In this document: one piece after another, positions 33,986-44,217 of the stretch
How the letters are laid out: every line of letters begins with the position of its first letter
How positions within the stretch are numbered: the stretch's first letter is position 1
Source: Nostoc sp. FACHB-110
Lineage (GTDB): Bacteria > Cyanobacteriota > Cyanobacteriia > Cyanobacteriales > Nostocaceae
Length of the DNA stretch: 54,396 nucleotides
Assembly: GCF_014697425.1 (NCBI RefSeq)
Contig: NZ_JACJRU010000050.1
Coordinates: 1-54,396, forward strand
Direction of reading: 5' to 3'
Translations under genes and position numbers: made by a program
Notes under the pieces: model-generated
Seen by the model: only the letters and a program-made list of their open reading frames with translations
What the model was told of the DNA's origin: nothing
Database searches by the model: none

Positions 33986-36289
33986 ATGCCCACGCCAACA
34001 GAATATAAAATTCCGATAAAAAATCAATTTCAGGAAATAGATTATGAAATTGTCCACATTACCGAGGAGCGACTTCGGATTCGGATACCTCGACTAACCG
34101 ATGATCCAGAATATGCAAGTTCGCTGACTTGGCTGATAGAATCTTTTGATTTTGTTGTTAGTGTGCGGATCAACCAACCATCTAGCTCGTTAATTGTCTA
34201 CTATGAACCCGATGTGTCTGTAACAACGGTACAAAAAAGCTTGTTAAATAGCATTCAACAAGCTAGCGCCGTTGAGCTGCCACCGGGGACAGTGCCAATA
34301 AAAACAGAACTAAGACCAGAAATCGATTGGATGGAACGGCTGGGACTACCTATGGTCAGTTTAGGTTTGGCTGTGCTTTCTAGCCAGTTTACCCTACCTA
34401 TCCCAGGTTTAGTGATTGGTGGCTTAATTGCTGTGGCTGCTGCACCCTTTGTGACTAGGCTGATAGAAATAACTGTCAAAGAACGACGACTAGACGCGGA
34501 TATTCTTGATGCACTTTGGCTAGGTCTTTACACCATTAAAGGAGACTTTGTCGGCCCATCACTGATGTTGAGTTTAATGGAAACAGGGGACGCGCTGCGA
34601 GATGCCACCGCCCGCGCTTCAGAGAGGCAATTTATGGATTTGTTCATGGGAATGGATAAATTTGCCAAGGTGGAACGGGACGGACAAGAGGTGCAGGTTC
34701 CTCTGAAAGATGTGCAAAAAGGCGATCGCGTTATTGTCTATCCTGGTGAAATGATTCCAGTGAGTGGGAGAGTACTGCGGGGTACAGCATTAATTGATGA
34801 ACATAAACTCACCGGAGAGTCTACGTTAGTTTCTCGCTCTGAAGGACAGGTAGTTCACGCCTCTACTTTGTTGTTAGAAGGCAAAATCTGTATATTAACA
34901 AAACGAATTGGCAAAAATACCCGTTTAGGATTGACAGTCGAACTCTTGCAATCTGCTCCAGTTCATGACACACGCGTTGAAGATTATGCCGCCAAAGTTG
35001 CTGATGCGACCATTGTCCCAACCCTGCTATTAAGCGGCGCAATTTTTGCGATTACCAGAGATGTATCCCGATCTCTTGCTCCTCTTCACCTCGATTTTAG
35101 CCACAGCATTCGCATTGCCGTACCTTCTACAGTTCTAGCGGCACTTACCTATGCTGCCCGGCATGGGATCTACATCCGTAGCGGACGTGCCTTGGAAATC
35201 CTAGCACGGACAGATACAGTTGTTTTTGACAAAACTGGGACGCTTACTCAAGGTAATGCTGAAGTTGTGGCAATTAAAACCGCAAGTACAGAAATCTCTT
35301 CAGCTTATGTCTTACAAGTTGCCGCATCGGCAGAACAAGGTAACACTCATCCTGTCGCTAGTGCGATTCTGCGCCATGCCCAAGAAAATAATATCAAAAC
35401 TCGACCTTGTGAAGCTTGGGATTATCGCATTGGCTTAGGTGTTGTTGCCCAAATTTCTGGACAACGGATTTTGGCAGGTAGTCATCGTCTCATGCTGCAA
35501 GAAGGCATTGATGTTAATTCCATTCATCAACTTCATCCAGGGGTAAGAACAGGTAGCGAATCTACAGTCTATGTGGCTATGGGTGGCGAGTTGTTAGGAG
35601 TGATTTTATATACAGACCCCGTACGTCCCGAAAGTGCCCAAGTGATTGCTACCCTTGAAAATCAAGGTCAGCAGACCTATATGTTAAGTGGCGATAGCCA
35701 ACGAGTTGCTAATCATGTAGCGCAGGATTTGGGCATTAAAAGTAGTCATGTTTATGCAGAATCATTTCCCGATCAAAAAGTCGAAGTGATTCGCCAACTC
35801 CAAAGCCAAGAGCGGACTGTGGTTTTCATCGGGGAAGGTATCAATGATGCGGCAGCTTTAGCACATGCGGATGTTTCTATTTCTTTTGCTAGTGGGATTG
35901 ATATTGCCCGAGAAACAGCCGATGTAGTACTTTTAGATGATGATCTGCGGGGCATACCTCATGCTATTGCGATCGCCAAACAAGCAATGGATATTATTTA
36001 CCAAAATACTGCTCTCATCGCCATACCAAATATTGGTGTAGTTCTTGCAGGCGTTTTATTTGCTTTCGATCCAGTTTTAGGTGTCATCGTCAGTAATGGT
36101 TCAGCCTTGATTGCCGAGTTGAACAGTTTCCGCCCCCTGTTTAATGCCCAAGCAGTTCCTAACTTCGATTCAGTCATGGTAAAACCTATACTCGATATTA
36201 AACGTCCGACTAAATCTGCTGAACCCCCTGCTGATGCTAGGGAATTGCAAATACTTACTCCCAGTCTCCAGCCCCCAGTCATGCCCTGA
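33986..36289 (+). CDS. CoBaHMA P1B-like ATPase (1)
   Basis: 767 aa. Residues about 17-85 form the HMA-like domain with the basic strand ERLRIRIPRLTDDPEYA and VRINQPSSSLIVYY and no CxxC metal site. Then come membrane segments, actuator TGES (276-279), DKTGTLT (Asp415), the N-domain HP pair (GNTHPVASAI) and the hinge GEGIND (616-621). The hinge normally reads GDGxND; Asp to Glu at a Mg2+-linked position is unusual. The CPC motif of Cu+/Zn2+ pumps is absent (DFSHSIRIAVPST instead), so the transported ion cannot be named. It is in the cytoplasmic or thylakoid membrane. Paralogues are at 17655 and 39209. Confidence 0.92.
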   Translation: MPTPTEYKIPIKNQFQEIDYEIVHITEERLRIRIPRLTDDPEYASSLTWLIESFDFVVSVRINQPSSSLIVYYEPDVSVTTVQKSLLNSIQQASAVELPPGTVPIKTELRPEIDWMERLGLPMVSLGLAVLSSQFTLPIPGLVIGGLIAVAAAPFVTRLIEITVKERRLDADILDALWLGLYTIKGDFVGPSLMLSLMETGDALRDATARASERQFMDLFMGMDKFAKVERDGQEVQVPLKDVQKGDRVIVYPGEMIPVSGRVLRGTALIDEHKLTGESTLVSRSEGQVVHASTLLLEGKICILTKRIGKNTRLGLTVELLQSAPVHDTRVEDYAAKVADATIVPTLLLSGAIFAITRDVSRSLAPLHLDFSHSIRIAVPSTVLAALTYAARHGIYIRSGRALEILARTDTVVFDKTGTLTQGNAEVVAIKTASTEISSAYVLQVAASAEQGNTHPVASAILRHAQENNIKTRPCEAWDYRIGLGVVAQISGQRILAGSHRLMLQEGIDVNSIHQLHPGVRTGSESTVYVAMGGELLGVILYTDPVRPESAQVIATLENQGQQTYMLSGDSQRVANHVAQDLGIKSSHVYAESFPDQKVEVIRQLQSQERTVVFIGEGINDAAALAHADVSISFASGIDIARETADVVLLDDDLRGIPHAIAIAKQAMDIIYQNTALIAIPNIGVVLAGVLFAFDPVLGVIVSNGSALIAELNSFRPLFNAQAVPNFDSVMVKPILDIKRPTKSAEPPADARELQILTPSLQPPVMP

Positions 36290-36542
36290 GCCTGTTCCCC
36301 CCGAAGAAGTAACTGACAAAGCCCCATTGGGGCGGGTGTGGGGTGTAGGGCAAGAAATAGCCCAACAACCAGCGCGTTCCCCTACACCCTGTTCAAAAAG
36401 TAGCGTCTCGTAGAGCAGGATCGAAGTTTCCTCAGTTAATAATTTCTTAAAACTTTTGTGAAATATTTATGATTCCATCGTACAATTTCTTTACTAGGTA
36501 TTCATCAATTTAAATACTGCTTCAGGTTCAGAGGAAACTATT
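36290..36542. other. Intergenic region with C-rich dispersed repeat
   Basis: About 36320-36400 has AAAGCCCCATTGGGGCGGG and TGGGGTGTAGGGCAAGAAAT, a repeat type also seen at 37900-37945 and, inverted, at 26070-26095. Confidence 0.5.
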
Positions 36543-37892
36543 ATGCCTCGATGTCCTGTTTGCCAAAATAAATACGTTGCAGATCAAACCGAGAATTGCT
36601 CAGTGTGTGGTTGGCATCTCCAAGCGCACTCTTTAGTCATCGCGCTGATTCCAGAAGTCTCCTTGAAAGAGCAGGCGAGATTGGAATGGGCACAAAAGAT
36701 ATGGGCAACGCTCAAACCTGCTCGTGAACAAATCCAGCAATTTCAGTCTCAGCTTCAAGAAGCAGACCAAACCATAGCTCAACTCCATTTTGAGTTAGAA
36801 CAAGCAAACCAACAATGTCAGCAACTTTTAGCTGCCTTAGAACATCGAGAATCAGATTTAGCAAGTCTGCTTTCAAAATCAGACGAGTTAAACCATGAAT
36901 TAAGCGACTTACAAGGACAACTAGAGCAAACAAATCAACTACAAGTTCAATCTCCAACACCGGAACTCATTGAAGCAGGATCTCCAGATCAAAGCCTTTT
37001 AGAACTGGAACAATCCCAAATTGCAACAGCTTTACCAATCAAGGCGCAAACTTTGATTTTTCAGGTAGTGACTGTTGATCCGCAGGGACAACTGGCTAGT
37101 TGCTATGGAAGTGAAGCTCACTACTTCCAGGAAGAACTAGAGAATATTGCTTTAGATATGATTATCCTGCCAGGGGGTGTCTTTTGGATGGGTTCACAAG
37201 AGACGGAACAAGGGCGAGAAAGTCACGAAGAACCCCTGCATCAGGTAACAATTGAGCCTTTTTGTATGGGAAGATTTACAATTACTCAGTCACAATGGCG
37301 GGCGATAGCGAATTTACCAACCATTAATCGCTCTCTCAATCCTGAGCCAGCCCATACTCAAGGCGAAAACCAACCTGTAGAACAAGTTTCGTGGTACGAT
37401 GCTATTGAATTTTGTGCAAGATTAACCAAACTCACCAAACGAGATTATCGCTTACCAAGCGAAGCAGAATGGGAGTATGCCTGTCGCGCCAGAACAACAA
37501 CACCTTTCCATTTTGGTGAAACGATTACACCCGAACTAGCTAATTACGACGGTAGTTATATCTACAACTTAGAACCTGTAGGTCAATATCGCCAACGGAC
37601 AGTACCAGTAGGAAGTTTTCAAGTTGCTAACGCATTTGGACTATGCGATATGCATGGCAACGTCTGGGAGTGGTGCGCCGATGTTTGGCACACCAACTAT
37701 CAACAAGCTCCCTGTAACGGTAGCGTTTGGGAACAGGCAGAATTTCAAGAGCATCGCCTCTTGCGGGGTGGTTCTTGGTATTGTCTCCCCAGCCTTTGTC
37801 GTTCCGCTCAACGCCATTGGGATAAAGCTGATCACGCGGGTAGTGGTATTGGTTTTCGAGTAGTCTGTTCTAGTGCAAGGCAAGGAGAATAA
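36543..37892 (+). CDS. Zinc ribbon - coiled coil - FGE/SUMF1 domain protein
   Basis: 449 aa. Two CxxC pairs (CPVC near residue 4 and CSVC near 20) make a zinc ribbon. A Gln/Glu-rich coiled coil follows (about 60-145), and the C-terminal half is a formylglycine-generating-enzyme-type domain: MIILPGGVFWMGSQETEQGR, YRLPSEAEWEYACRA, GNVWEWCAD and RGGSWYCLPSLCRSAQR, ending GIGFRVV. Both cysteines that are catalytic in true FGE appear to be kept (C-x4-C), which many SUMF1-like proteins lack. Function in this setting is unknown: it could modify a partner or only bind. GAGGAAA precedes the ATG. It follows the ATPase gene by 253 bp on the same strand. Confidence 0.85.
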   Translation: MPRCPVCQNKYVADQTENCSVCGWHLQAHSLVIALIPEVSLKEQARLEWAQKIWATLKPAREQIQQFQSQLQEADQTIAQLHFELEQANQQCQQLLAALEHRESDLASLLSKSDELNHELSDLQGQLEQTNQLQVQSPTPELIEAGSPDQSLLELEQSQIATALPIKAQTLIFQVVTVDPQGQLASCYGSEAHYFQEELENIALDMIILPGGVFWMGSQETEQGRESHEEPLHQVTIEPFCMGRFTITQSQWRAIANLPTINRSLNPEPAHTQGENQPVEQVSWYDAIEFCARLTKLTKRDYRLPSEAEWEYACRARTTTPFHFGETITPELANYDGSYIYNLEPVGQYRQRTVPVGSFQVANAFGLCDMHGNVWEWCADVWHTNYQQAPCNGSVWEQAEFQEHRLLRGGSWYCLPSLCRSAQRHWDKADHAGSGIGFRVVCSSARQGE

Positions 37893-38145
37893 CACATGAC
37901 CAAGCCCCTTCGGGGCGGGTGCAGGGTGTAGGGTGTAGGGGAAGATAAAGCCCAGGAAAGCACAGCGTCTAGAAGAGAAGTCCGGTAAAAGCCTCTCCCT
38001 TCAGAGAGAAAAAAGGGGAAAATGTGTTCTTAGTTGTGTAGTACGAAAAACACGAAGTTCTGTAAGTGAAACTCCGTTCTTAAGAACGGAGTCCCTACCC
38101 CTTACACCCTGTTCATAACTCAGCACTAGTTAAGCGAGGATAAAT

Positions 38146-38349
38146 ATGTCAAAACAGATCAAACAATTCCACCAACTGATTAGCCAAAATCCAACTCTAG
38201 TAGAGAAGCTAAAAAGTGCATCTAACCGAGAAGACTTTGTAGAGTTAACGGTACAATTAGGCGCAGAGTATGGTTACAGCTTTACTTCTACAGAAGTCGA
38301 AGTCTACATAAACCAAAATATGCTGATACTAATGAGACAGTTTGCTTGA
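38146..38349 (+). CDS. Nif11-family peptide (67 aa)
   Basis: 67 aa: MSKQIKQFHQLISQNPTLVE, then NREDFVELTVQLGAEYGYSF and TSTEVEVYI. This is the Nif11 domain, found next to nitrogen-fixation genes in cyanobacteria and as leader of some peptide natural products. No double-glycine cleavage site or Cys/Ser/Thr-rich core follows, and no lanthipeptide or other modifying enzyme is nearby, so a RiPP precursor role is unlikely. GAGGA lies 7 nt before the ATG. Confidence 0.85.
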   Translation: MSKQIKQFHQLISQNPTLVEKLKSASNREDFVELTVQLGAEYGYSFTSTEVEVYINQNMLILMRQFA

Positions 38350-39208
38350 AACTTTTTGTGTCTGAAATAAATTGCTGTGTCGTGTAATACAAGCGTTGAT
38401 CCCAAGTTGCAGTCAAAGATAGTAACCTAGGGTGGGAGTAGGGAGTAGGGAGTAGGAATACTATTATTTCAACAAAGCAACTTGGTATGAGGTTCGTTTC
38501 CTAGTGGAGTAGAAGTTAAGTTTAATACAAGGGTTGGCATGATGTCTAATCATGTGTTCTAAGTAGTCAGCACGGGTTTTGCCCAAAAAGTGTCAAGGAA
38601 AAAGGATGAAATTACCATAGGCCTCGCTGCCAGTAAGCAAAAAAGTTTCATACTTCATACTTCATACTTCATACTTGAGTTGACTTTCGTAAACATTGTT
38701 TTTATTCAGCCGTGATATACTGTAAACTTTGTTTATTAGCAGTAGACCAATAGAGTGATACTATACTCTATAAATATGTGCTTAACCTCTTGTTGTTAAC
38801 CTCAATATTGTTTGTGTTTAGTTGAGCTGAGAGCTAAACTTTGGCGGATATCAGCCGACAACTAGCGGCAAACTCCACTAGCAACATGGCGAAAGAAACA
38901 CAATCTTCCATAATCCTAAATTCCAAAGCTTGTAAAACGTGTTTCACCAAGAGGAAAGTAATAGAAATTTACTATGGTAAGTATTTGATGACTTGAGAAT
39001 CTTAGGTTACGGAATGCTTGCTTATCAGTAATTCTGACAATTTTACCAATCGAAGTAGGAAATAGTTGTTTACTAGCTTTTAACCTCGGAAATTTCAGGT
39101 AAACGTGTCCTATTTGTGGATAGGCTGTGCGAAAAATTTCAAGCCTAACTACTGCTGTGCAATTTTTCTTAATGTGTACAAACCCAATACAAACACAAAG
39201 AAAGCCCT
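38350..39208. other. Intergenic region with short tandem repeats
   Basis: About 860 bp without a credible gene. It has GGGAGTA repeats (about 38435-38456) and four copies of the heptamer CTTCATA (about 38646-38676). The long leader before the ATPase at 39209 may hold regulatory elements, but none could be identified. Confidence 0.55.
38646..38676. repeat. Heptamer tandem repeat (CTTCATA)
   Basis: About four head-to-tail copies of a 7-bp unit, another example of the short tandem repeats in this window. Confidence 0.85.
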
Positions 39209-41626
39209 ATGTCAGGTCAAACCACTGCTGAAAAGCTTGCTATAACTGTTATTGAGACTTATCCGTTAAGTCATGCTGAAGCTATACATTATGAGGTAGT
39301 TCATTGGATTCCAGGGCGGTTTCGCATTCGGATTCCTCAACTTGCCTGGGATGAAGAATATGCTCAACAGCTAAAGTATGTTCTGGGTAAATTGGATTTT
39401 GCCACTGAAGTTCAAATTAACGCTAAGGCTAGTTCATTAATTTTTAACTACGATCACGAGCCAACTGCGATAGCGATCGCTACTATTCAAGAGAAATTGT
39501 TTAGTGCAATTCAGCAGGCATCGATGGTTGACGTTCCTATAGGATGGACTGGTGAAGAGAAGGAAAAAGCTAACAACGAAGTAGACTTTGTAGAACGTCT
39601 AGGCTTTCCTGTAGCAGGTTTAGTACTCAGTTTGGGTGCAATGGTTGGGCTGCCAATTCCTCCTGTTTTGATTGGTGCTGTTGTATTTGTTGGGGCAATT
39701 CCAGTATTCAAACGAGCCTGGGATGCTATTCAACAAGAGCGTCAGTTAACTATTGATTTCTTGGATGGTTTAGCCATCGCATTGCACACAGCGACGGGAC
39801 ATTTCTTTGCGCCATCCTTTATGCTAGGTTTGGTAGAAGGCGGCGAAGCTATCCGGGATATGACGGCGCGGGGTAGTGAGAGAGCATCCCTTGACCTGCT
39901 AGATTGCTTGAGCAAGACTGCCTTTGTCATCCGCGATGGAAAAGTTGTAGAGATTCCCACTCAAGATGTGATTGTTGGGGATCACGTCGTAGTCTATCCT
40001 GGCGACCAGATTCCCGTTGACGGCATTATTGTAGAAGGGACAGGGATTCTTGACCAGTGCAAACTCACCGGTGAATCAGTACCCGTAACGCGCACAACCG
40101 GAGAAGAAGTCTTTGCTTCTACCTTATTGGTCGATGGTACGTTAACTATCCTATCAGAACGAGTTGGCAACAACACTCGTGCTGGTGTGATTGTCAACTT
40201 AATGCAGGCTGCACCTGTGCATGATACACGGGTTGAGAACTACGCTGCAACAGTAGCAAATCAAATGGTAATTCCCACCTTGCTAATTGGTACAGGTGTG
40301 GGCATTTTTAGCGGCAACCTCAGCCGAGCGATCGCACTGCTTACCTTAGACTTTGGTACAGGCATTCGGGTTTCTGTACCGACGACAATTCTTTCGGTTC
40401 TTACCTATGCGGCTCGCAATGGCGTACTCATTCGTAGTGGTCGCGCGATTGAAATGTTAGCAACCATTGACACCGTTGTTTGTGACAAGACAGGAACACT
40501 GACTATTGGTCATGCAGGTGTTAATGATATTGATGTGATGGAAACCCGCTTCAGCAAAGAAGAAATTTTGTGTTACGCGGCTAGTGCTGAAAAAGGATTG
40601 ACTCACCCCATTGCTGAGGCAATAGTTCATCACGCTAAAGATACAGGTGTTGCCCTTAAAGAATGTGAAGAGTGGGAATATAAAGTTGGTCTGGGTGCAG
40701 TCGCCAAAATCGACGGTATAAATATCCTCGTCGGTAGCCCCCGATTCATGAAGCAAGAAAATGTGGATTTGGAGGAATACGACATTCGCTATCCCGATGC
40801 CAAGTCAGGTGGTCAATCCTTAGTTTATATAGCAGGTGATGGTAGACTGCTGGGCGTGATCCGTTATAGTGACCCACCACGTCCAGAAAGCAAAGAAGTC
40901 ATCCGCGAACTCAAAGAGATGGGCATTACTGTACATATGCTCACAGGTGATGTGACACGGGTTGCTCACTCTATCGCCAATAATCTCGGCATCCATCCCA
41001 ATCATGTCACTGCTGAAGCTTTCCCAGAAAAGAAAGTAGAAGTAGTTAAAGGATTGCACGACAGTGGTAAAATTGTCGCATTCTGCGGTGATGGCATTAA
41101 TGACTCTGCTGCTTTGGCTTACGCCGATGCCTCAATATCCTTTGCAGGTGCAACCGACATCGCTAGAGAAACAGCCGATGTAGTATTGATGGAAGATGAC
41201 CTGCGCGGCTTAATCATGGCGGTTAAATGTGCGCGTCAAGCAATGGATATTATTTGGCAGAACACCATGATCGTGGCAGTTCCCAACTTAGGCGCGTTGC
41301 TCTCCGGTATTTTCTTCGCCCTCGATCCACTTTTAGCGGTAGTAATCAACAACGGTACTGCGATCATGGCAGAACTGAATGGTCTACGTCCGCTGATCGG
41401 CCCTGGTGAAGTTATGCCACTAGGACATCAGCTAAGTGCAGCTGAAATTGCTGAGGAAGAAAACCGATTACAAGAACGTAGTCATAGAGCCGAAGCAGTT
41501 AATGTTTTACCAACTTCTATAGAAGTAGAGACTGAAGTAGTGGTTCTTTCGTCTGACAATCAAGAACCTCAAAGTAATGATTTGGGTGTGAGTGAGTCTA
41601 AAGTAGATACAGCAAACATAGTTTAA
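39209..41626 (+). CDS. CoBaHMA P1B-like ATPase (2)
   Basis: 805 aa, the longest and most intact of the three CoBaHMA P-type proteins. The HMA-like domain (GRFRIRIPQLAWDEEYA, about residues 38-54) is followed by actuator TGES, DKTGTLT (Asp426), GLTHPIAEAI in the N-domain and a standard GDGINDSAAL hinge. As in its paralogues, the CPC motif is absent (DFGTGIRVSVPTT), so the ion is unknown. A C-terminal acidic tail of about 80 residues is unique to this copy. A clear terminator follows, then a universal stress protein gene. It is probably the active pump of the set. Confidence 0.94.
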   Translation: MSGQTTAEKLAITVIETYPLSHAEAIHYEVVHWIPGRFRIRIPQLAWDEEYAQQLKYVLGKLDFATEVQINAKASSLIFNYDHEPTAIAIATIQEKLFSAIQQASMVDVPIGWTGEEKEKANNEVDFVERLGFPVAGLVLSLGAMVGLPIPPVLIGAVVFVGAIPVFKRAWDAIQQERQLTIDFLDGLAIALHTATGHFFAPSFMLGLVEGGEAIRDMTARGSERASLDLLDCLSKTAFVIRDGKVVEIPTQDVIVGDHVVVYPGDQIPVDGIIVEGTGILDQCKLTGESVPVTRTTGEEVFASTLLVDGTLTILSERVGNNTRAGVIVNLMQAAPVHDTRVENYAATVANQMVIPTLLIGTGVGIFSGNLSRAIALLTLDFGTGIRVSVPTTILSVLTYAARNGVLIRSGRAIEMLATIDTVVCDKTGTLTIGHAGVNDIDVMETRFSKEEILCYAASAEKGLTHPIAEAIVHHAKDTGVALKECEEWEYKVGLGAVAKIDGINILVGSPRFMKQENVDLEEYDIRYPDAKSGGQSLVYIAGDGRLLGVIRYSDPPRPESKEVIRELKEMGITVHMLTGDVTRVAHSIANNLGIHPNHVTAEAFPEKKVEVVKGLHDSGKIVAFCGDGINDSAALAYADASISFAGATDIARETADVVLMEDDLRGLIMAVKCARQAMDIIWQNTMIVAVPNLGALLSGIFFALDPLLAVVINNGTAIMAELNGLRPLIGPGEVMPLGHQLSAAEIAEEENRLQERSHRAEAVNVLPTSIEVETEVVVLSSDNQEPQSNDLGVSESKVDTANIV

Positions 41627-41637
41627 GAGAGGATATC

Positions 41638-41667
41638 GGGCACTTTGGAGTGCCCATTCCTTTTTTT
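41638..41667 (+). terminator. Rho-independent terminator of the ATPase gene
   Basis: GGGCACT-TTGG-AGTGCCC stem-loop followed by ATTCC and a run of seven T. It begins 12 bp after the stop codon. Confidence 0.85.
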
Positions 41668-41693
41668 GAATTTTGAATTGCTTATGAGGTTTT

Positions 41694-42104
41694 ATGTTTC
41701 GTAAAATTCTCGTCGCCCTCAATCGCTGTGACCATATCAGCGAGTATATCTTTCAAGAAGCACTGGAGTTGGCAAAAGCCACTAAGGCATCTTTAAAGCT
41801 ACTCCACGTTCTATCTGTTGATGAAAGAGGTTGGGAAGAGTTGGAAAAATCCAGACTGGATGTATTCAAATCTTTCACAGAACAAGCGATCGCTGTTGGA
41901 GTAGCAACTGAATATTACCAAGGTTTAGGCCGACCCGGTTATATTATTTGCGAAACTGCCCGCGTCTGGGAGGCTGGTTTAATTGTCATCGGCCGCCGGG
42001 GGCTTTCTGGTATGAGCGAACTAATTTTGGGCAGTGTCAGCAACTATGTCACCCACTATGCTCCTTGCTCAGTACTCATCATCCAAAACCCAGATATAAC
42101 TTAG
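41694..42104 (+). CDS. Universal stress protein (UspA family)
   Basis: 136 aa, one Usp domain starting MFRKILVALNRCD. The ATP-binding motif G-x2-G-x9-G-S/T is present as GRRGLSGMSELILGSVSNYV (about residues 101-120), so this is an ATP-binding type. Cytosolic. It lies 67 bp after the ATPase gene but beyond a strong terminator, so it may have its own promoter or rely on read-through. Usp genes often sit next to ion transporters and may regulate them; that is inference here. Confidence 0.92.
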   Translation: MFRKILVALNRCDHISEYIFQEALELAKATKASLKLLHVLSVDERGWEELEKSRLDVFKSFTEQAIAVGVATEYYQGLGRPGYIICETARVWEAGLIVIGRRGLSGMSELILGSVSNYVTHYAPCSVLIIQNPDIT

Positions 42105-42934
42105 TGCTGTAACTATTCAAAAAAGCAAACAGTAATCTCCGCTACACTTTGGTTGCGTATTTAATGTATAGACTGTTTACAGTTGATAGTCAAAATAAGT
42201 CGTAGTCAATAATACTCGCTCCACGAAAAGTAAACCAAGTAATTCGCAGTTACACTTCTAGGGAGCTTGTACTCCTTGAATTAGGCATTAGTAATTATTT
42301 GCTCTTCTGTCAGCAGTCAACATATCTCAGGCGTGGTGTAGGTCTTGAAAGTAAAATGTCTGCTTCACATTATATCTTTGATTAAAAATTTGTATTAGTG
42401 TAAGCAGCTTCATCATCTCTTTCTTTCGGTGATTACTGTAAGCTACAAGTAAGAAGCCATTCAAAGATTGAACTAGTATCTCCCGGTGATTGTCAACCCA
42501 TAGATTAATTGTGTGGGTCATACAAAGGCAAACGCATCTATATATATTATTAACAATAAGTGATATTTATTGTGTTGCCCTAAAGTAGGAGTTTATCGTT
42601 CAATTTATTTGTAAAAGGTAGCCAACCTCAGCCAAAAGTATCCAAAAAATAGGGGTATGAGAGGTTAAGAAGTAAAAAGTTAAAAGGCAAAAGGAAAAAA
42701 GGACTAAACTAATATTTTTTGCCTTTTAACTTTATGAGTGCCTTCTTAGGTCAGATTATTAAATATTCACCTGAGCAACTCATAGACTATCGAGTTTATG
42801 AACTTTCAACAAAGAAGTTCATTTGACTCAAATTAATGTCATCAAATCAATAGATTACCATTGCGATCGCTAGCGAAGTGACCGCCGAATTTCTATACCA
42901 TCTCAAAAAATAAGAAGGTTTTGGAGGTTGAACA
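42105..42934. other. Intergenic region with one long hairpin
   Basis: About 830 bp. A 64-codon frame on the minus strand (42327-42521) lacks a ribosome-binding site and is not called. The hairpin at 42676-42733 has perfect 17-bp arms (AAAGTTAAAAGGCAAAA) and a 24-nt loop. Confidence 0.6.
42676..42733. repeat. Inverted repeat with 17-bp arms
   Basis: AAAGTTAAAAGGCAAAA (42676-42692) and its exact complement at 42717-42733. A dispersed-type hairpin or terminator. Confidence 0.8.
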
Positions 42935-44116
42935 ATGTCAGTTTCAAAGCCCGGCAGATTATCGCGCTCACCAACAACCAAAAAAACCAAGCAACCTAGC
43001 TCAATGTCTCGTAAGGATGCCTTACTCTTACGGATGCTGGTTTTTGTACCCATTTGCCTGATTCTGCACCATCTAAATGTAAATTCGACAATTGTCTTCA
43101 TGGCAGCAGGTTTGGCAATTATTCCTCTAGCAGCATGGACAGCTAACTTTACAGAAGCCATCGCCTCTCGAATTGGCCCTGCGATGGGTGGTTTGCTCAA
43201 TGCTACTTTTGGCAATGCTACTGAGATGATTGTTTCTATTGTTGCTCTCAGAGCCGGACTGATAGATGTAGTCAAAGCCAGTTTGATGGGTTCGATGATT
43301 GCCAATCTGCTTTTAGGTTTAGGGATCGCCCTGTTTTTTGGAGGGTTGCGAATCAATCAGCAAAACTCCCACATCAACCAAGAACACTTGAGCGCAGTTG
43401 GTCGTGTCAATGCCTCTTTACTGAATTTGGTAATCGTCTTTTTACTAGCACCCACCGCCATTGAAGTCACTTCGTTAGCGCTACATCTCCAAACAACTAA
43501 CGAGTTTTCTTACATTGCATCAGCACTGCTCTTAACTAGTTACATCTTAATGCTGTTCTTCTCTATGAAGACTCACAGGCATCTGTATGGATTAGATGAG
43601 GATGCAGAACCGGAGAGTTACGGTAGTGAAGCTAGAGGGGAGAAATATAGCTTAAAGTTACATGTTAGCTTGCTTTTAGGTACAACAATTGTTTTGGTGT
43701 TTGTTTCCGAAGTCCTGGTAGATAGTTTATCAGAGGCGATCGCTACTACTGGAATGAGTAGCTTATTCACTGGAGTAATTCTGCTGCCTATCTTCGGTGC
43801 AGCGGTAGAAATCATCACTTGTGGAATCTGTGGCGCTAAGAACAAAGTCAATCTCGCATCTTCAGTGGCGATCGGTTCTAGCTTACAAATTGCCATGTTC
43901 GTCACACCAATCTTAGTTTTTACTGGCTTGGTAATTGGCAAACCGATGAACCTAGACTTTGATAACTTTACAGTTCTAGGAGTGGCTATTGCTGTTCTGA
44001 TGACCAATTCTGTCAGACCTAACAGTCGTTCTAATTGGTTAGAAGGAACGTTGCTCTTAATGACTTACCTAATGCTAGCCACAGCATTCTTTCTACATCC
44101 TAACCTAGTCGGATAA
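42935..44116 (+). CDS. CaCA-type Ca2+/H+ antiporter (2 of 3)
   Basis: 393 aa, with about 11 membrane segments. First alpha repeat GGLLNATFGNATEMI, second GAAVEIITCGIC then IGSSLQIAMF; both essential Glu are present. It is close to the exchanger at 20400 over its whole length, with a shorter acidic loop (LDEDAEPESYGSEARGE). A GGAGG site lies 7 nt before the ATG. The third, divergent exchanger follows 101 bp downstream and is probably co-transcribed. Export of Ca2+ or another cation against H+ is the likely reaction. Confidence 0.93.
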   Translation: MSVSKPGRLSRSPTTKKTKQPSSMSRKDALLLRMLVFVPICLILHHLNVNSTIVFMAAGLAIIPLAAWTANFTEAIASRIGPAMGGLLNATFGNATEMIVSIVALRAGLIDVVKASLMGSMIANLLLGLGIALFFGGLRINQQNSHINQEHLSAVGRVNASLLNLVIVFLLAPTAIEVTSLALHLQTTNEFSYIASALLLTSYILMLFFSMKTHRHLYGLDEDAEPESYGSEARGEKYSLKLHVSLLLGTTIVLVFVSEVLVDSLSEAIATTGMSSLFTGVILLPIFGAAVEIITCGICGAKNKVNLASSVAIGSSLQIAMFVTPILVFTGLVIGKPMNLDFDNFTVLGVAIAVLMTNSVRPNSRSNWLEGTLLLMTYLMLATAFFLHPNLVG

Positions 44117-44217
44117 GCAATTCAAAATCACAATCTGAATCAATCTAGACAATGATTCAATCTTGTAGAAATTTGGAGAGCAATTTTTAACAATGTTATA
44201 GCTTGAGCGTTAAAATT

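Noticed and set aside
38146..38349. Nif11 peptide as precursor of a modified peptide product
   Set aside because: No leader cleavage site, no core region and no modifying enzyme or transporter nearby.
42327..42521. 64-codon frame on the minus strand
   Set aside because: No ribosome-binding site, no family, inside a long non-coding stretch.
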